A DNA stretch of 64,000 bases from Streptomyces nitrosporeus (GCF_008704555.1 NZ_CP023702.1:5308001-5372000); one strand, 5' to 3'. Counted from the stretch's first letter, positions 1-9,381 are shown. Notes: generated from the sequence alone by a model not told the origin. Numbers and translations: made by a program.

Positions 1-5
1 TCCCC

Positions 6-2021
6 TTGCAGCGGGACATCGTGCACCGTCCCGGAAGTACCGTCGCCGGTCAGGGCGACGACCCTCGTTCGGTTGCCCGTACGAGCCTGCCCGGCATCCC
101 GCTGGCCTCCTCCGCGGGCCGCCGGTTCGTCCGGGCCGCCCTGGCCGAGTGGGCCTCGCTCGGCCTGCCGCGCGCCGGGGGCTTCGGCGACCGCGTCGTC
201 GACGACGCGGTGACCGTGGCCAACGAGCTGGTCACCAACGCCGTCGTGCACGCCGGTACGGCGGTCGAACTGCTCCTCCGCCTGGAGGAGGCGTCCGGCG
301 CCGAGCCCGCCGCTCTGGTCCTGGAGATCACCGACCACCACCCAGCCCGTTCGGTACGCGACGAGACGGACGGGCGCCCGGACCCCGCCGAGTACGGCCG
401 GGGGCTCCAGCTCGTCGCCACCCTCGCCGAGTCCTGGGGCATCACCTACCGCACCGGTCTCAAGACGGTGTGGGCCCGCCTCCCCGCCGACGCGTGGGAG
501 AGCCTGCCCGCGGTGCCCCCGCCGGCCGGTGCCCTCACCGGGCCGGCGGCCGGCGCCCCGGCCACCCGCGCACCCGGGGCCGCCACCGGCGGGACGGCGG
601 GGGAGGCCGGGGGAGCGGGGGAGACCGAAGGGGCGCAGGACGGGCGGGACGCCCTGCTGGCCGGGCGCGGGGCGCTCTCCTTCCTGGCCGAGGCGTCCGA
701 CCTGCTCGCCGGTCTGCTCGACGAGGAACAGGTGACCGCGACGGCGGGCCGGCTGGTGGTGGACCGGCTCGCCGACTGGTGCGCCGTCTGGCTGGAGAGC
801 GAGGGCGGCGGGCCCGGGGCCGCACCACGGCTCGCCGGGGTCTGGCACCGGGACGCGGAGATCGCCGAGCGGCTGCGCCCGGCGCTGGAGAAGGAACCGT
901 TCCGGTTACCCGCGGGCGTGGGACCCGGCGCCGTCCCCGTGCCGTGGCCCCGGGACGTCCCGGAGGGGCACGCGGGCCCCGGCACCGTCCTCGCGCACGG
1001 CATCTCCTCCGGCGGGCGCACCCTCGGCGCCGTCCTCGTCGGCCGGGAGGGCGTCACCCACTTCCCCGGCGAGGTCGCCGCCCTGGTCGCCGACTTCGTA
1101 CGCCGGGTCGGCCTCGCCGTCGGCGCCGCGCGCGCCTACACCCGGCAGGCCACCATCAGCCGCATCCTCCAGCGCGGCCTGCTGCCCAGCAAGGTCGCCG
1201 ACATACCCGGTGTGACCAGCGCCCTGGTCTACGAGCCCGGCGACGACGGCGTGGTCGGCGGCGACTTCTACGACCTCTTCCCGTGCCCCGGTGGCCGCTG
1301 GTGCTTCGTGCTCGGCGACGTCCAGGGCAGCGGGCCCGAGGCCGCCGTCGTCACCGGGCTGGCCCGGCCCTGGCTGCGGCTGCTCTCCCGGGAGGGCTTC
1401 GGCGTCGGCGAGGTCCTGGACCGGCTCAACCGCCTGCTGCTCGACGACGCCATGGAGGCGGCCGAGGCCGCCGCGCTGATGGTCGCCGCCGCGGGCGGAC
1501 AGCAGCTCCAGGACGGCACCCAGTCCCGCTTCCTCTCCCTGCTCTACGGCGAGATCGTGCCGCTGCCGGGCGGGGGCGTCCGCTGCACCGTCGCCAGTGC
1601 CGGACACCCCCTGCCGCTGCTGCTGCGCCCCGACGGCTCCGTACGCCCGGCCGCCGAACCGCAGGTACTGCTCGGGGTCGTCGAGGACGTCGCGTACGAG
1701 AGCCAGAGCTTCGGCATGGAGCCCGGCGACAGCCTGCTCTGCGTGACCGACGGGGTGACGGAGCGGCGCTCGGGGCGGCTGATGTTCGACGACGGCGACG
1801 GGCTCGCGCACGTCCTGGCCGGCTGTGCGGGACTACGGGCCGACGCGATCGCCGAACGGATCAGGCAGGCCGTCCACGGCTTCGCCGAGCAGCCGCCCGA
1901 CGACGACCTCGCACTGCTGGTGCTCCAGGTCGGTGAGGCCGGGGACACCCGGACCGGGCCGGCCGGGGGCGGGGGGACGGCCCCGGCCGGGGGCGGGGAG
2001 GAAACGTCCGGCGCCGGGTGA
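6..2021 (+). CDS. SpoIIE-family PP2C phosphatase with N-terminal HATPase and GAF domains
   Basis: Probable serine/threonine phosphatase of the sigma-factor/anti-sigma-factor partner-switching type. Residues about 30-160 form a GHKL (anti-sigma kinase-like) ATPase: the N-box NELVTNAVVHAG is near residues 73-84 and a G-box GRGLQ near 131-135. An Ala/Gly-rich linker (165-215) leads to a GAF-like sensor (about 220-375), then to the SpoIIE/PP2C phosphatase with the metal motif GGDFYD near residue 418 and GVTER and DDDLALLVL near the C-terminus. Kinase-like and phosphatase modules in one chain are common in Streptomyces and suggest both arms of a partner-switching circuit. The TTG start lies six bases into the window, so the true start may be further upstream. 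The stop adjoins hemW. The partner anti-sigma or antagonist cannot be identified here. Confidence 0.85.
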   Translation: MQRDIVHRPGSTVAGQGDDPRSVARTSLPGIPLASSAGRRFVRAALAEWASLGLPRAGGFGDRVVDDAVTVANELVTNAVVHAGTAVELLLRLEEASGAEPAALVLEITDHHPARSVRDETDGRPDPAEYGRGLQLVATLAESWGITYRTGLKTVWARLPADAWESLPAVPPPAGALTGPAAGAPATRAPGAATGGTAGEAGGAGETEGAQDGRDALLAGRGALSFLAEASDLLAGLLDEEQVTATAGRLVVDRLADWCAVWLESEGGGPGAAPRLAGVWHRDAEIAERLRPALEKEPFRLPAGVGPGAVPVPWPRDVPEGHAGPGTVLAHGISSGGRTLGAVLVGREGVTHFPGEVAALVADFVRRVGLAVGAARAYTRQATISRILQRGLLPSKVADIPGVTSALVYEPGDDGVVGGDFYDLFPCPGGRWCFVLGDVQGSGPEAAVVTGLARPWLRLLSREGFGVGEVLDRLNRLLLDDAMEAAEAAALMVAAAGGQQLQDGTQSRFLSLLYGEIVPLPGGGVRCTVASAGHPLPLLLRPDGSVRPAAEPQVLLGVVEDVAYESQSFGMEPGDSLLCVTDGVTERRSGRLMFDDGDGLAHVLAGCAGLRADAIAERIRQAVHGFAEQPPDDDLALLVLQVGEAGDTRTGPAGGGGTAPAGGGEETSGAG

Positions 2022-2032
2022 CAATGGACGGT

Positions 2033-3265
2033 ATGCCTTCCGTACTGCCCGATGGTGAGCCCGTGCCCGACGACGGGGCGTTGCCCCGCCATGCCCTGGA
2101 AGGCGCCGCCGGCCGGCCGCTCGGCTTCTACCTGCACGTGCCCTACTGCGCCACCCGCTGCGGGTACTGCGACTTCAACACCTACACGGCGAGCGAGCTG
2201 CGGGGTTCCGGCGGCGCACTCGCCTCCCGGGACAACTACGCCGCCCACCTCACCGAGGAGGTGCGCCGGGCCCGCAAGGTCCTCGGTGACGACCCCCGGC
2301 AGGTCCGCACGGTCTTCGTCGGCGGCGGTACGCCGACGCTGCTGCCCGCCGCCGACCTGGTCCGGATGCTGGCCGCGATCCGCGAGGAGTTCGGCCTGGC
2401 CGAGGACGCGGAGATCACCACCGAGGCCAACCCGGAGTCGGTCGGCCCGGCCTATCTGGAGGCCCTGCGCGAGGGCGGCTTCAACCGGATCTCCTTCGGG
2501 ATGCAGAGCGCCCGGCAGCACGTCCTGAAGATCCTGGACCGCACCCACACCCCCGGCAGGCCCGAAGCCTGTGTCGCCGAGGCGCGCGCCGCCGGGTTCG
2601 ACCACGTCAACCTGGACCTGATCTACGGCACGCCGGGCGAGTCCGACGACGACTGGCGGGCCTCCCTGGACGCCGCGATCGGCGCCGGGCCCGACCATGT
2701 GTCCGCGTACGCGCTGATCGTCGAGGAGGGCACCCGGCTCGCCCACCGCATCCGGCGCGGCGAGGTCCCGATGACCGACGACGACGTCCACGCCGACCGC
2801 TACCTGATCGCCGACGAGGCGATGGCCGCCGCGGGCTTCTCCTGGTACGAGGTGTCGAACTGGGCCCGTACGCCCGAGGGCCGCTGCCTGCACAACGAGC
2901 TCTACTGGCGCGGGGCCGACTGGTGGGGCGCGGGCCCGGGGGCGCACAGCCACGTCGGAGGCGTGCGCTGGTGGAACGTCAAGCACCCGGGGGCGTACGC
3001 CCAGGCGCTCAGCGAGGGACGCTCGCCCGGGGCCGGCCGCGAGATCCTCACCGAGGAGGACCGGCGGGTGGAGCGCATCCTGCTGGAACTGCGGCTGCGG
3101 GACGGGTGCCCGCTGTCCCTGCTCGCGCCCGCCGGGCTCGCGGCGGCGGGCCGGGCGGTGACGGACGGGCTGCTGGAGGCCGGTCCGTTCGGGGAGGGCC
3201 GGGCGGTCCTCACCCTGCGCGGGCGGCTGCTGGCCGACGCGGTGGTCCGGGACCTCGTCGACTGA
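2033..3265 (+). CDS. hemW: Radical SAM heme chaperone HemW (HemN-like)
   Basis: Radical SAM protein of the HemW family, which binds heme and is thought to deliver it to target proteins; older annotation calls it oxygen-independent coproporphyrinogen III oxidase. The 4Fe-4S motif CATRCGYC (CxxxCxxC) follows LHVPY near residue 40. It is followed by the GGGTPTLL element and the NPES motif, and the C-terminus has the usual HemN-type winged-helix features. HemN proper has an extra cysteine and an N-terminal trip-wire that are missing here, which favours HemW. The ATG at 2033 gives the MPS... start I expect for Streptomyces homologues; a GTG at 2018 that overlaps the upstream stop is possible. It sits directly behind the phosphatase gene and may be co-transcribed. 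Confidence 0.9.
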   Translation: MPSVLPDGEPVPDDGALPRHALEGAAGRPLGFYLHVPYCATRCGYCDFNTYTASELRGSGGALASRDNYAAHLTEEVRRARKVLGDDPRQVRTVFVGGGTPTLLPAADLVRMLAAIREEFGLAEDAEITTEANPESVGPAYLEALREGGFNRISFGMQSARQHVLKILDRTHTPGRPEACVAEARAAGFDHVNLDLIYGTPGESDDDWRASLDAAIGAGPDHVSAYALIVEEGTRLAHRIRRGEVPMTDDDVHADRYLIADEAMAAAGFSWYEVSNWARTPEGRCLHNELYWRGADWWGAGPGAHSHVGGVRWWNVKHPGAYAQALSEGRSPGAGREILTEEDRRVERILLELRLRDGCPLSLLAPAGLAAAGRAVTDGLLEAGPFGEGRAVLTLRGRLLADAVVRDLVD

Positions 3266-3565
3266 CGGCGCACGCCGGAGCACGGACGCGGTGCGGAGCC
3301 CCGGCACACGGCTGCGGCCCCTCGCGTCCGGGCCCGCGCACACCGGGCGCACAACGGACGTACGCCGACCCGGCCCGCGCACACCGGACGCACGCCGCCC
3401 CCGCCCCGCGTACGCGGGGTGTACGCCGACCCGGCCCAAGGCCCGGCGACCGTAGGCCGACCCGACCCGACCCGGTGAATCCGCGGGCCGCGGTGCCCGC
3501 CCGCCGACCCGGCCCGGGGAATCTGCCGGCCACGGCTCACGTGCCACCGGCCACCGCCGCCCGGG
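3266..3565. repeat. Gene-free GC-rich degenerate repeat region
   Basis: A 300-base gap between the convergent hemW and the 959-codon gene. It is made of irregular copies of a GC-rich unit around CGCACACCGG and GTACGCCGACCCGGCC, visible at about 3335-3400, 3415-3440 and 3450-3510. Open frames here have no credible start or domain. It probably holds the termination signals of both genes, but I found no single clean hairpin. Confidence 0.5.
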
Positions 3566-6445
3566 TCACTCCACCGGGCACATCGCAGCGGTGAGCTCCA
3601 CCCGTGAACCCGCCGCACGCCCGCACACGATGTCCGTCCGGGCGTCCGGCCCCGGCAGGGTGACCCGCACGATGTTCAGGCCGTGCACCTTCTGGTCGGC
3701 GTACGGGATCGTCCCCCGGAACGTCACGGTCCCGGTCGGCATGTCGTGCAGGGCGACCGAGTACAGCGTGGCCCAGGTCTCCGCCGCGCTCTGCGGCTCG
3801 TCGCCGCGGGCCGCCGCCGCGTACAGGGCGGCCGTCGCCTGGTAGGAGATGACCGTCTGGCCCCCGGCGAACAGCTTGTCCTCGTACGCGGGGCGGTCCC
3901 CCGGCAGCGGCGGGACCGGCCGCCCGTCCGGGAGGAGGTCCTGGAGGGCCTTGCGCGAGTCCTCGTAGAACGTCCGGCCGCCGCCGCGGTTCATCGGGGC
4001 CAGCGAGCCGTGGTAGAGCGTGACGTGCTCGGCCAGCTTGGTGGAGTCGTCGAAGCGGGCCTTGGTCATGTCGTCGCCCGCGAACACGGTGATGTCCTTC
4101 TTCGAGCAGCCCTCGATCTGTCCGAGGCCGGACATCAGGGTGTTGACGTCCTCCACCCGGCCGGCGAAGTACAGGGCGTCGGGGACGCGCTCGGCCCCGC
4201 ATATCTCGTGCAGCGGGGCGTCCAGATCGGCGGAGCCGCCGTCCCGGGCGAGGGAGTAACGGGTGTCCGCCGTCACCGTGAACCCGGCCTCGCGCAGCAT
4301 CTCCAGGCCCACCCGGCGGTGCTCGGCGGTATAGCGGTCCTTGTCCTCGTTGCCCACCTTCCGGGACAGGACCACCGCCTGCGGGTGGTCGAGGCGCCCG
4401 GCGAGCTGTCCGGCTATCAGCCCCAGTGCCTTCGCCTGCTCCTCGTCGGTCGCGGCGAGACCGAAGTAGTTGGAGTACCGCCTCGCCAGGTCGCTGCCGG
4501 AGTTGGTGGTGTCCACCAGCGGCAGCCCGGCGCGCTGGAGCATCCCGGTGGCCTCGGCGCTCTGGGTGGTGTTCCGGCCGAGCCCCACCACCCCGACCAC
4601 CGACGGGTCCCGCTCGGCCACCTCGATGATCTTCTCTACGGCCTCCGTCTGCCGCAGCATGTCCTGGCCCCCGTTGGCCGTCAGGACCCGCAGCTTGACG
4701 GAACGGTTCGCCGTCTCGTTGACGAAGCGCTGGTGGAGGTAGACGCCGGTCAGCTCCTCCAGGCCCTTGCGGGTGTCCTCCCGGTTCCTGCCCGTGCCGG
4801 TGAGGGGGCCCGCGTAGACGATGGTGACGAAGTCGTCACCGGGGTAGATACCGGCGTTCTGCTCCCTGACCGCCCGTTCGATCCGGTCGAAGGTGACGCC
4901 CTCGCCCACCCCTCTCAGCTCCAGGGAGTTGCCCTTCGCGAAGCGCACCTCGGGCACGGTGGCCACCCCCACGCACTCCTCGGCCCCCCGGGGGCCCTCC
5001 AGCAGGACCGCGTCCGTGCTGCGGCCGGTCAGCGGACCGTGGCAGTACGTCGCCTTCCAGTGCTCGCTCCACAGGAAGGTCCCCAGCAGCGCCCCGACCA
5101 GCGCCAGTGCCACCGTCGTCCGTGACATCACCCACCACGCCCAGGTGCGGTGCACCCGGCGGGTGACCAGCTGGGCGTGGGCGTGCTCGTGGGTCAGCTG
5201 CCCGGTGGACAGCGGCAGCCGCAGCACCCACGCCAGCGACACCGCCGCCGCGGGCGCCTGCCCGACGCTCAGCGCGTCGACCCATGCCTCGTAACGGGCG
5301 CGCGCCCCCGACCTGGCGCCGCTGTGCGGGGCGGGCTCCGGCGGCAGCGGCGGGGTGTGCCGCATGATCTGCGCGGCCGGCAAGGAGGCCAGGAGCAGCA
5401 GCGGGTCCACCTCGCTGCGACGGGAGCGCACGTTGTTGATCGCGTTGATCAGCAGGACGCCGCCGTTGTCCTGGGTGGCGGTGGGCAGCAGCACCACCGG
5501 CGGGACCGTGCGCTTGCCGCGCCGCCAGTCCCAGGCGTGCGGCCGGTAGTTGTGCAGCAGGTCCTCCAGCAGGGCCTGCACCCGCAGCTCCAGATGGAAC
5601 TGGCACGCGTGCGCGTCGCCCGCCCGCGCGTCGGCCACCCGTCCGGCGACCGCCGCCGCCCGCGCCTGGATCACCCGCCACGAGCGGCTCGGTGAGAAGC
5701 GCGACCAGCCGTCGGACGGATAACCGGTGCTGGAGGCGGCCAGCGAGGAGGTGGTGGCCAGCCACCGGCTGGCCCGGCGCAGCCACAGCAGCGGCGGGGC
5801 CGCCGTGGTGACCAGCCGGGCCACCGCCAGACCGCACAGGGCGCCCACGGCGACCAGGACGGTCAGCAGCCAGCCGATCTCGCCCAGCAGCACACTGAGT
5901 ACGGCGATGAACACGGCCCCCAGGAAGGTCTCCGGCCGCACCGACGCGATCAGCGAACTCCACCAGGTGCCCGGCCCCGAGGCGGACGCCCGCCAGCGCA
6001 GCCGCCGCAGCTCGGCCAGGATGCGCTCGTCGCGGACCCGGGGCGGGAGGCCGCCGGGCAGCGCGGAGGCGGCCTGCTCGATGGCGTCCAGGAGACGGGA
6101 GCGGGGGAAGGAGAAGGGCTTGTACTGCGAGCTGCCCCGGGTCTCCCACGGTTCACGGGTCAGCTCCCGCACCAGGGAGAGCGCCGCCTCGTACGGGGTC
6201 CCCCCGGACCCGTGGGGCATCTTCACCGGGACCCGGCGCAGCCGGTTCGCCCGGTGGACCAGGTGGACGATCTGCTCGACCCGGCCGTCGATGTCCGCAC
6301 CGGCCCCCGCGTCGGCGGCCTGGGCGACCACCAGCGGCATCACCGGCCGGTTGACCCGGTACTGGTCGATCAGCTCCTGTACGAGGTGGAAGACGGCGGA
6401 CGCCGCCTCGTTCTCCGCACTGTCCCGCCACACTTCGCGTGCCAT
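3566..6445 (-). CDS. Membrane receptor-like protein with C-terminal periplasmic-binding-protein domain
   Basis: A 959-residue protein with three visible regions. Residues 1-170 are hydrophilic and presumably cytoplasmic, with a glycine-rich GSGG at 79-82 that lacks the lysine of a Walker A loop. Two hydrophobic helices lie near 174-211, then a second cytoplasmic stretch contains a hydrophobic beta-rich segment (VVLLPTATQDNGG and PLLLLASLP, about 317-356) reminiscent of NTPase strands. A third helix at about 441-459 leads to an extracellular part. Residues about 505-959 resemble a type I periplasmic-binding (branched-chain amino-acid receptor) fold: VTIVYAGPLTG, then VVGVVGLGRNTTQSA, LPLVDTTNSGSDL and a second lobe with DALYFAGR and VFAGDDM. 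I infer a ligand sensor coupled to a degenerate NTPase-like domain. No transporter genes are adjacent. Function unknown. Confidence 0.75.
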   Translation of the reverse strand: MAREVWRDSAENEAASAVFHLVQELIDQYRVNRPVMPLVVAQAADAGAGADIDGRVEQIVHLVHRANRLRRVPVKMPHGSGGTPYEAALSLVRELTREPWETRGSSQYKPFSFPRSRLLDAIEQAASALPGGLPPRVRDERILAELRRLRWRASASGPGTWWSSLIASVRPETFLGAVFIAVLSVLLGEIGWLLTVLVAVGALCGLAVARLVTTAAPPLLWLRRASRWLATTSSLAASSTGYPSDGWSRFSPSRSWRVIQARAAAVAGRVADARAGDAHACQFHLELRVQALLEDLLHNYRPHAWDWRRGKRTVPPVVLLPTATQDNGGVLLINAINNVRSRRSEVDPLLLLASLPAAQIMRHTPPLPPEPAPHSGARSGARARYEAWVDALSVGQAPAAAVSLAWVLRLPLSTGQLTHEHAHAQLVTRRVHRTWAWWVMSRTTVALALVGALLGTFLWSEHWKATYCHGPLTGRSTDAVLLEGPRGAEECVGVATVPEVRFAKGNSLELRGVGEGVTFDRIERAVREQNAGIYPGDDFVTIVYAGPLTGTGRNREDTRKGLEELTGVYLHQRFVNETANRSVKLRVLTANGGQDMLRQTEAVEKIIEVAERDPSVVGVVGLGRNTTQSAEATGMLQRAGLPLVDTTNSGSDLARRYSNYFGLAATDEEQAKALGLIAGQLAGRLDHPQAVVLSRKVGNEDKDRYTAEHRRVGLEMLREAGFTVTADTRYSLARDGGSADLDAPLHEICGAERVPDALYFAGRVEDVNTLMSGLGQIEGCSKKDITVFAGDDMTKARFDDSTKLAEHVTLYHGSLAPMNRGGGRTFYEDSRKALQDLLPDGRPVPPLPGDRPAYEDKLFAGGQTVISYQATAALYAAAARGDEPQSAAETWATLYSVALHDMPTGTVTFRGTIPYADQKVHGLNIVRVTLPGPDARTDIVCGRAAGSRVELTAAMCPVE

Positions 6446-6634
6446 CCGCCCCCTGCCTCCCCGGGGCCCGCGAACAGGATCGGTCCCGCGATCCGGAGGA
6501 AGGGCCCCAGCCCGTCCAGCTCCTCAGAAGCTGCCGTCCAACTCCTCGCCTCACCTCTCAATAACCGATGGTGCGCATGTGGCGCAGGCAATCATCCCGA
6601 TCGGTACCGGATCCTCTTCGACGGACCCGGGACA

Positions 6635-7453
6635 TCACGCAGGAACAGTGACGAAGTCGATCAATTCCTCGACGCGGCCGAGGAGTTGGGGCTCCAGGTC
6701 CTTGTAGGAGTGGACCTTGGAAAGAATGTGCCGCCAGGCGGCACCGGTGTTCGGCGGCCACCCCAGCGCCCGGCACACCCCGGTCTTCCAGTCCTGGCCG
6801 CGCGGCACCGCCGGCCAGCCGGGAATGCCCACGGAAGCGGGCTTCACGGCCTCCCACACGTCGATGTACGGGTGCCCGACCACCAGCACGTCCGGACCCG
6901 TGACCCCGGCCGCGATACGGGACTCCTTGGAACCCGGCACCAGATGGTCGACCAGCACCCCGAGCCGGGCGTCCGGGCCGGGGGCGAACTCGCGGACGAC
7001 CGCGGGGAGGTCGTCGACACCCTCCAGGTACTCCACCACCACGCCCTCGATGCGCAGGTCGTCGCCCCAGACCCGCTCCACCAGCTCGGCGTCGTGCCGG
7101 CCCTCCACGTAGATCCGGCCCGCCCGCGCCACCCGGGCCCGCGCCCCCGGCACCGCCACCGAGCCCGACGCCGTACGGGAGGGGCGGGCCGGGCCGCCCG
7201 CCGACGGGCGTACCAGGGTGACCACCTTCCCCTCCAGCAGGAAGCCGCGCGGCTCCAGCGGGAACACCCGGTGCTTGCCGAAACGGTCCTCCAACGTCAC
7301 CGTCGGCCCCTGGGCCGTCTTCTCGCACCGGATCACCGCACCGCAGAAACCCGTCGTCACCTCCTCGACCACCAGATCGGGCTCGGCGGGCACCTCGGGG
7401 GCGGCCGACGGCTTCTTCCACGGAGGGGTCAGATCCGGCTGGTAGCTGCGCAT
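6635..7453 (-). CDS. DUF3097 family protein
   Basis: A 272-residue soluble protein that I recognise as the actinobacterial DUF3097 family, of unknown function. It starts MRSYQPDLTPPWKK and contains the conserved segments IRCEKTAQGPTVTLEDRFGK, IYVEGRHDAELVERVWGDDL, GVLVDHLVPGSKESRI and VLVVGHPYIDVWEAVKP. The EGRHDAELVERVWGDDLR and VDHLV...SKES blocks resemble a TOPRIM-like acidic fold, which is my inference only. The reading frame is open beyond the start chosen here, but the ATG at 7453 gives the usual family start. The gene lies between the receptor-like gene and an MBL hydrolase, all on the minus strand with modest gaps. Confidence 0.85.
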   Translation of the reverse strand: MRSYQPDLTPPWKKPSAAPEVPAEPDLVVEEVTTGFCGAVIRCEKTAQGPTVTLEDRFGKHRVFPLEPRGFLLEGKVVTLVRPSAGGPARPSRTASGSVAVPGARARVARAGRIYVEGRHDAELVERVWGDDLRIEGVVVEYLEGVDDLPAVVREFAPGPDARLGVLVDHLVPGSKESRIAAGVTGPDVLVVGHPYIDVWEAVKPASVGIPGWPAVPRGQDWKTGVCRALGWPPNTGAAWRHILSKVHSYKDLEPQLLGRVEELIDFVTVPA

Positions 7454-7478
7454 GCGCCGACGATACGACGCGCCCCGG

Positions 7479-8201
7479 TCACGACACGCCGAACCGCTCG
7501 GCCAGCCGGTCCCGCTGGGCCCGCACGAACGCCGCGTCCACCACGGCCCCGTGCCCCGGCACGTACAGCGCGTCCTCACCGCCCAGTTCCAGCAGCCGGT
7601 CCAGCGCGGCCGGCCAGCGGCGGGGCACCGCGTCGGGGCCCGCCTGCGGCTCCCCGGACTCCTCGACCAGGTCGCCGCAGAGCACCACCACGGGAGAGCC
7701 CGGCACCAGCACCGCCAGGTCGTGGCCGGTGTGCCCCGGGCCCACGTTGGCCAGCAGCACCTGGAGGCCGCCGCCCAGGTCGAGCGTCCACTCGCCGCTC
7801 ACCTGGTGGCGCGGGACCACCAGCGCGTCGGTCGCCGCCGTGGCCTCGTGCTCGCCCATCCCGTGGCGCACCGCGTCCTCCCGCAGCCGGGCGGCGCCTT
7901 CCGCCAGCAGCTCCGCCGTGCCGACCGCCCCGTAGACCTCCGCCCCGGCGAAGGCCGCGGTACCCAGGACATGGTCGAAATGGGGGTGGCTCAGTGCGAT
8001 GTGCGTCACCCTCCGGCCGAGCAGCCGCTCCGCCTGGGCCCGCAGCTCGGCCCCCTCCCGGAGCGAGGAACCCGTGTCGTGGAGCAGCACCCCCTCCGTC
8101 CCGGCGACCAGCGCGGCGGTCGCGTCCCAGACGGGAAGGCGCCTGCGGCCCACACCGTCGCCCAACCGCTCCCAGCCGAGGTCTTCCCAAGAGACGTCCA
8201 T
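7479..8201 (-). CDS. MBL-fold metallo-hydrolase
   Basis: A 240-residue metallo-beta-lactamase-fold hydrolase. The signature SHPHFDHVLG (HxHxDH) supplies the first metal ligands, GPGHTGHDL the next histidine, LCGDLVEE the bridging aspartate, and VPGHGAVV near residue 220 the last histidine. The substrate is not determined; the size and simple layout are those of the glyoxalase II/lactonase-like group. It lies 25 bases upstream of the DUF3097 gene on the same strand, so the two may be co-transcribed. It diverges from hrcA. Confidence 0.85.
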   Translation of the reverse strand: MDVSWEDLGWERLGDGVGRRRLPVWDATAALVAGTEGVLLHDTGSSLREGAELRAQAERLLGRRVTHIALSHPHFDHVLGTAAFAGAEVYGAVGTAELLAEGAARLREDAVRHGMGEHEATAATDALVVPRHQVSGEWTLDLGGGLQVLLANVGPGHTGHDLAVLVPGSPVVVLCGDLVEESGEPQAGPDAVPRRWPAALDRLLELGGEDALYVPGHGAVVDAAFVRAQRDRLAERFGVS

Positions 8202-8257
8202 ACGGCGACGCTATCGGGACGGCCCGCGCCCTCCCGCGACGGCGTGGCCGGTCGCCC

Positions 8258-8288
8258 TTGCCCCCGGACCGCCCCGCCCCCGTACACT
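8258..8288 (+). promoter_or_regulatory. Candidate promoter of hrcA-dnaJ
   Basis: A TTGCCC at 8258-8263 and a TACACT at 8283-8288, 19 bases apart, resemble a vegetative -35/-10 pair. The pair stands immediately before the CIRCE operator, which is the arrangement expected for an HrcA-repressed promoter. The transcription start is not known. Confidence 0.45.
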
Positions 8289-8301
8289 GACCGGGGAGTT
8301 G

Positions 8302-8328
8302 TTGGCACTCGCCCGCACAGAGTGCCAG
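8302..8328 (+). promoter_or_regulatory. CIRCE operator (HrcA binding site)
   Basis: The sequence is TTGGCACTC, nine bases, then GAGTGCCAG, an inverted repeat that matches the CIRCE consensus TTAGCACTC-N9-GAGTGCTAA at all the core positions. It lies 37 bases before the hrcA start, so it predicts autoregulation of hrcA-dnaJ by HrcA. Confidence 0.92.
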
Positions 8329-8364
8329 GCAGGCACCGGAGAACCACAGCTGGAGGTGTGCGCG

Positions 8365-9381
8365 ATGCTCAGCGAACGCAGACTCGAGGTACTGCGCGCC
8401 ATCGTCCAGGACTACGTCGGCACCGAGGAGCCCGTCGGCTCCAAGGCGCTGACCGAGCGGCACAACCTGGGAGTCTCCCCGGCCACCGTCCGCAACGACA
8501 TGGCCGTGCTGGAGGACGAGGGCTTCATCGCCCAGCCGCACACCAGCGCGGGGCGCATCCCCACGGACAAGGGGTACCGGCTCTTCGTCGACAAGCTGGC
8601 GGGCGTCAAGCCCCTGTCGTCGCCGGAGCGCCGCGCGATCCAGAACTTCCTGGCCGGCGCGGTCGACCTGGACGACGTCGTGGGCCGTACGGTCCGGCTG
8701 CTGGCGCAGCTGACCCGGCAGGTCGCCGTCGTGCAGTACCCCTCGCTGACGCGTTCGACGGTGCGCCACGTGGAACTGCTCTCGCTGGCCCCCGCCCGGC
8801 TGATGCTCGTCCTGATCACGGACACCGGCCGGGTCGAACAGCGTATGATCGACTGTCCTGTTCCGTTCGGCGAGACCTCTCTGGCCGATCTGCGTGCCCG
8901 GCTCAACAGCCGGGTCGTGGGGCGCCGCTTCGCGGACGTCCCGCAGCTGGTGCAGGACCTTCCGGAGTCCTTCGAGGCAGAGGACAGGGGGGCCGTGTCC
9001 GCGGTCCTGTCCGTCCTCCTCGAAACTCTGGTCGAAGAGACGGAGGAGCGGCTGATGATCGGCGGCACCTCCAACCTCACCCGCTTCGGGCACGACTTCC
9101 CTGTGATGATCCGGCCGGTGCTGGAGGCACTGGAGGAGCAGGTCGTGCTGCTGAAGCTGCTGGGTGAGGCCAAGGACTCAGGCATGACCGTACGGATCGG
9201 GCACGAGAACGCCCACGAGGGCCTCAACTCCACGTCCGTCGTCGCGGTCGGCTACGGTTCGGGCGACGAGGCAGTCGCCAAACTCGGCGTGGTCGGACCG
9301 ACCCGCATGGACTACCCCGGAACGATGGGAGCGGTACGCGCAGTGGCACGTTACGTCGGACAGATCCTGGCGGAGTCGTAA
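8365..9381 (+). CDS. hrcA: Heat-inducible transcription repressor HrcA
   Basis: A 338-residue repressor of heat-shock genes that binds CIRCE operators; in this family activity depends on the GroEL chaperonin. The N-terminal winged helix is clear (MLSERRLEVLRAIVQDYV and the recognition region NLGVSPATVRNDMAVLE), followed by the HrcA signature TSAGRIPTDKGYR near residue 65-77 and a GAF-like regulatory domain. The ATG at 8365 has the Shine-Dalgarno sequence GGAGG at 8352-8356. The stop codon is directly followed by the dnaJ start, so the two genes form an operon. A CIRCE element precedes the gene. Confidence 0.95.
   Translation: MLSERRLEVLRAIVQDYVGTEEPVGSKALTERHNLGVSPATVRNDMAVLEDEGFIAQPHTSAGRIPTDKGYRLFVDKLAGVKPLSSPERRAIQNFLAGAVDLDDVVGRTVRLLAQLTRQVAVVQYPSLTRSTVRHVELLSLAPARLMLVLITDTGRVEQRMIDCPVPFGETSLADLRARLNSRVVGRRFADVPQLVQDLPESFEAEDRGAVSAVLSVLLETLVEETEERLMIGGTSNLTRFGHDFPVMIRPVLEALEEQVVLLKLLGEAKDSGMTVRIGHENAHEGLNSTSVVAVGYGSGDEAVAKLGVVGPTRMDYPGTMGAVRAVARYVGQILAES

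Noticed and set aside
906..1811. Long antisense frames opposite the SpoIIE phosphatase gene and other real genes
   Set aside because: Their codon use mirrors the real gene; in GC-rich DNA such frames stay open because stop codons are rare.
1544..3547. A 667-codon minus-strand frame over hemW
   Set aside because: It is antisense to hemW, and its sequence is repetitive Arg/Gly/Pro without domain features.
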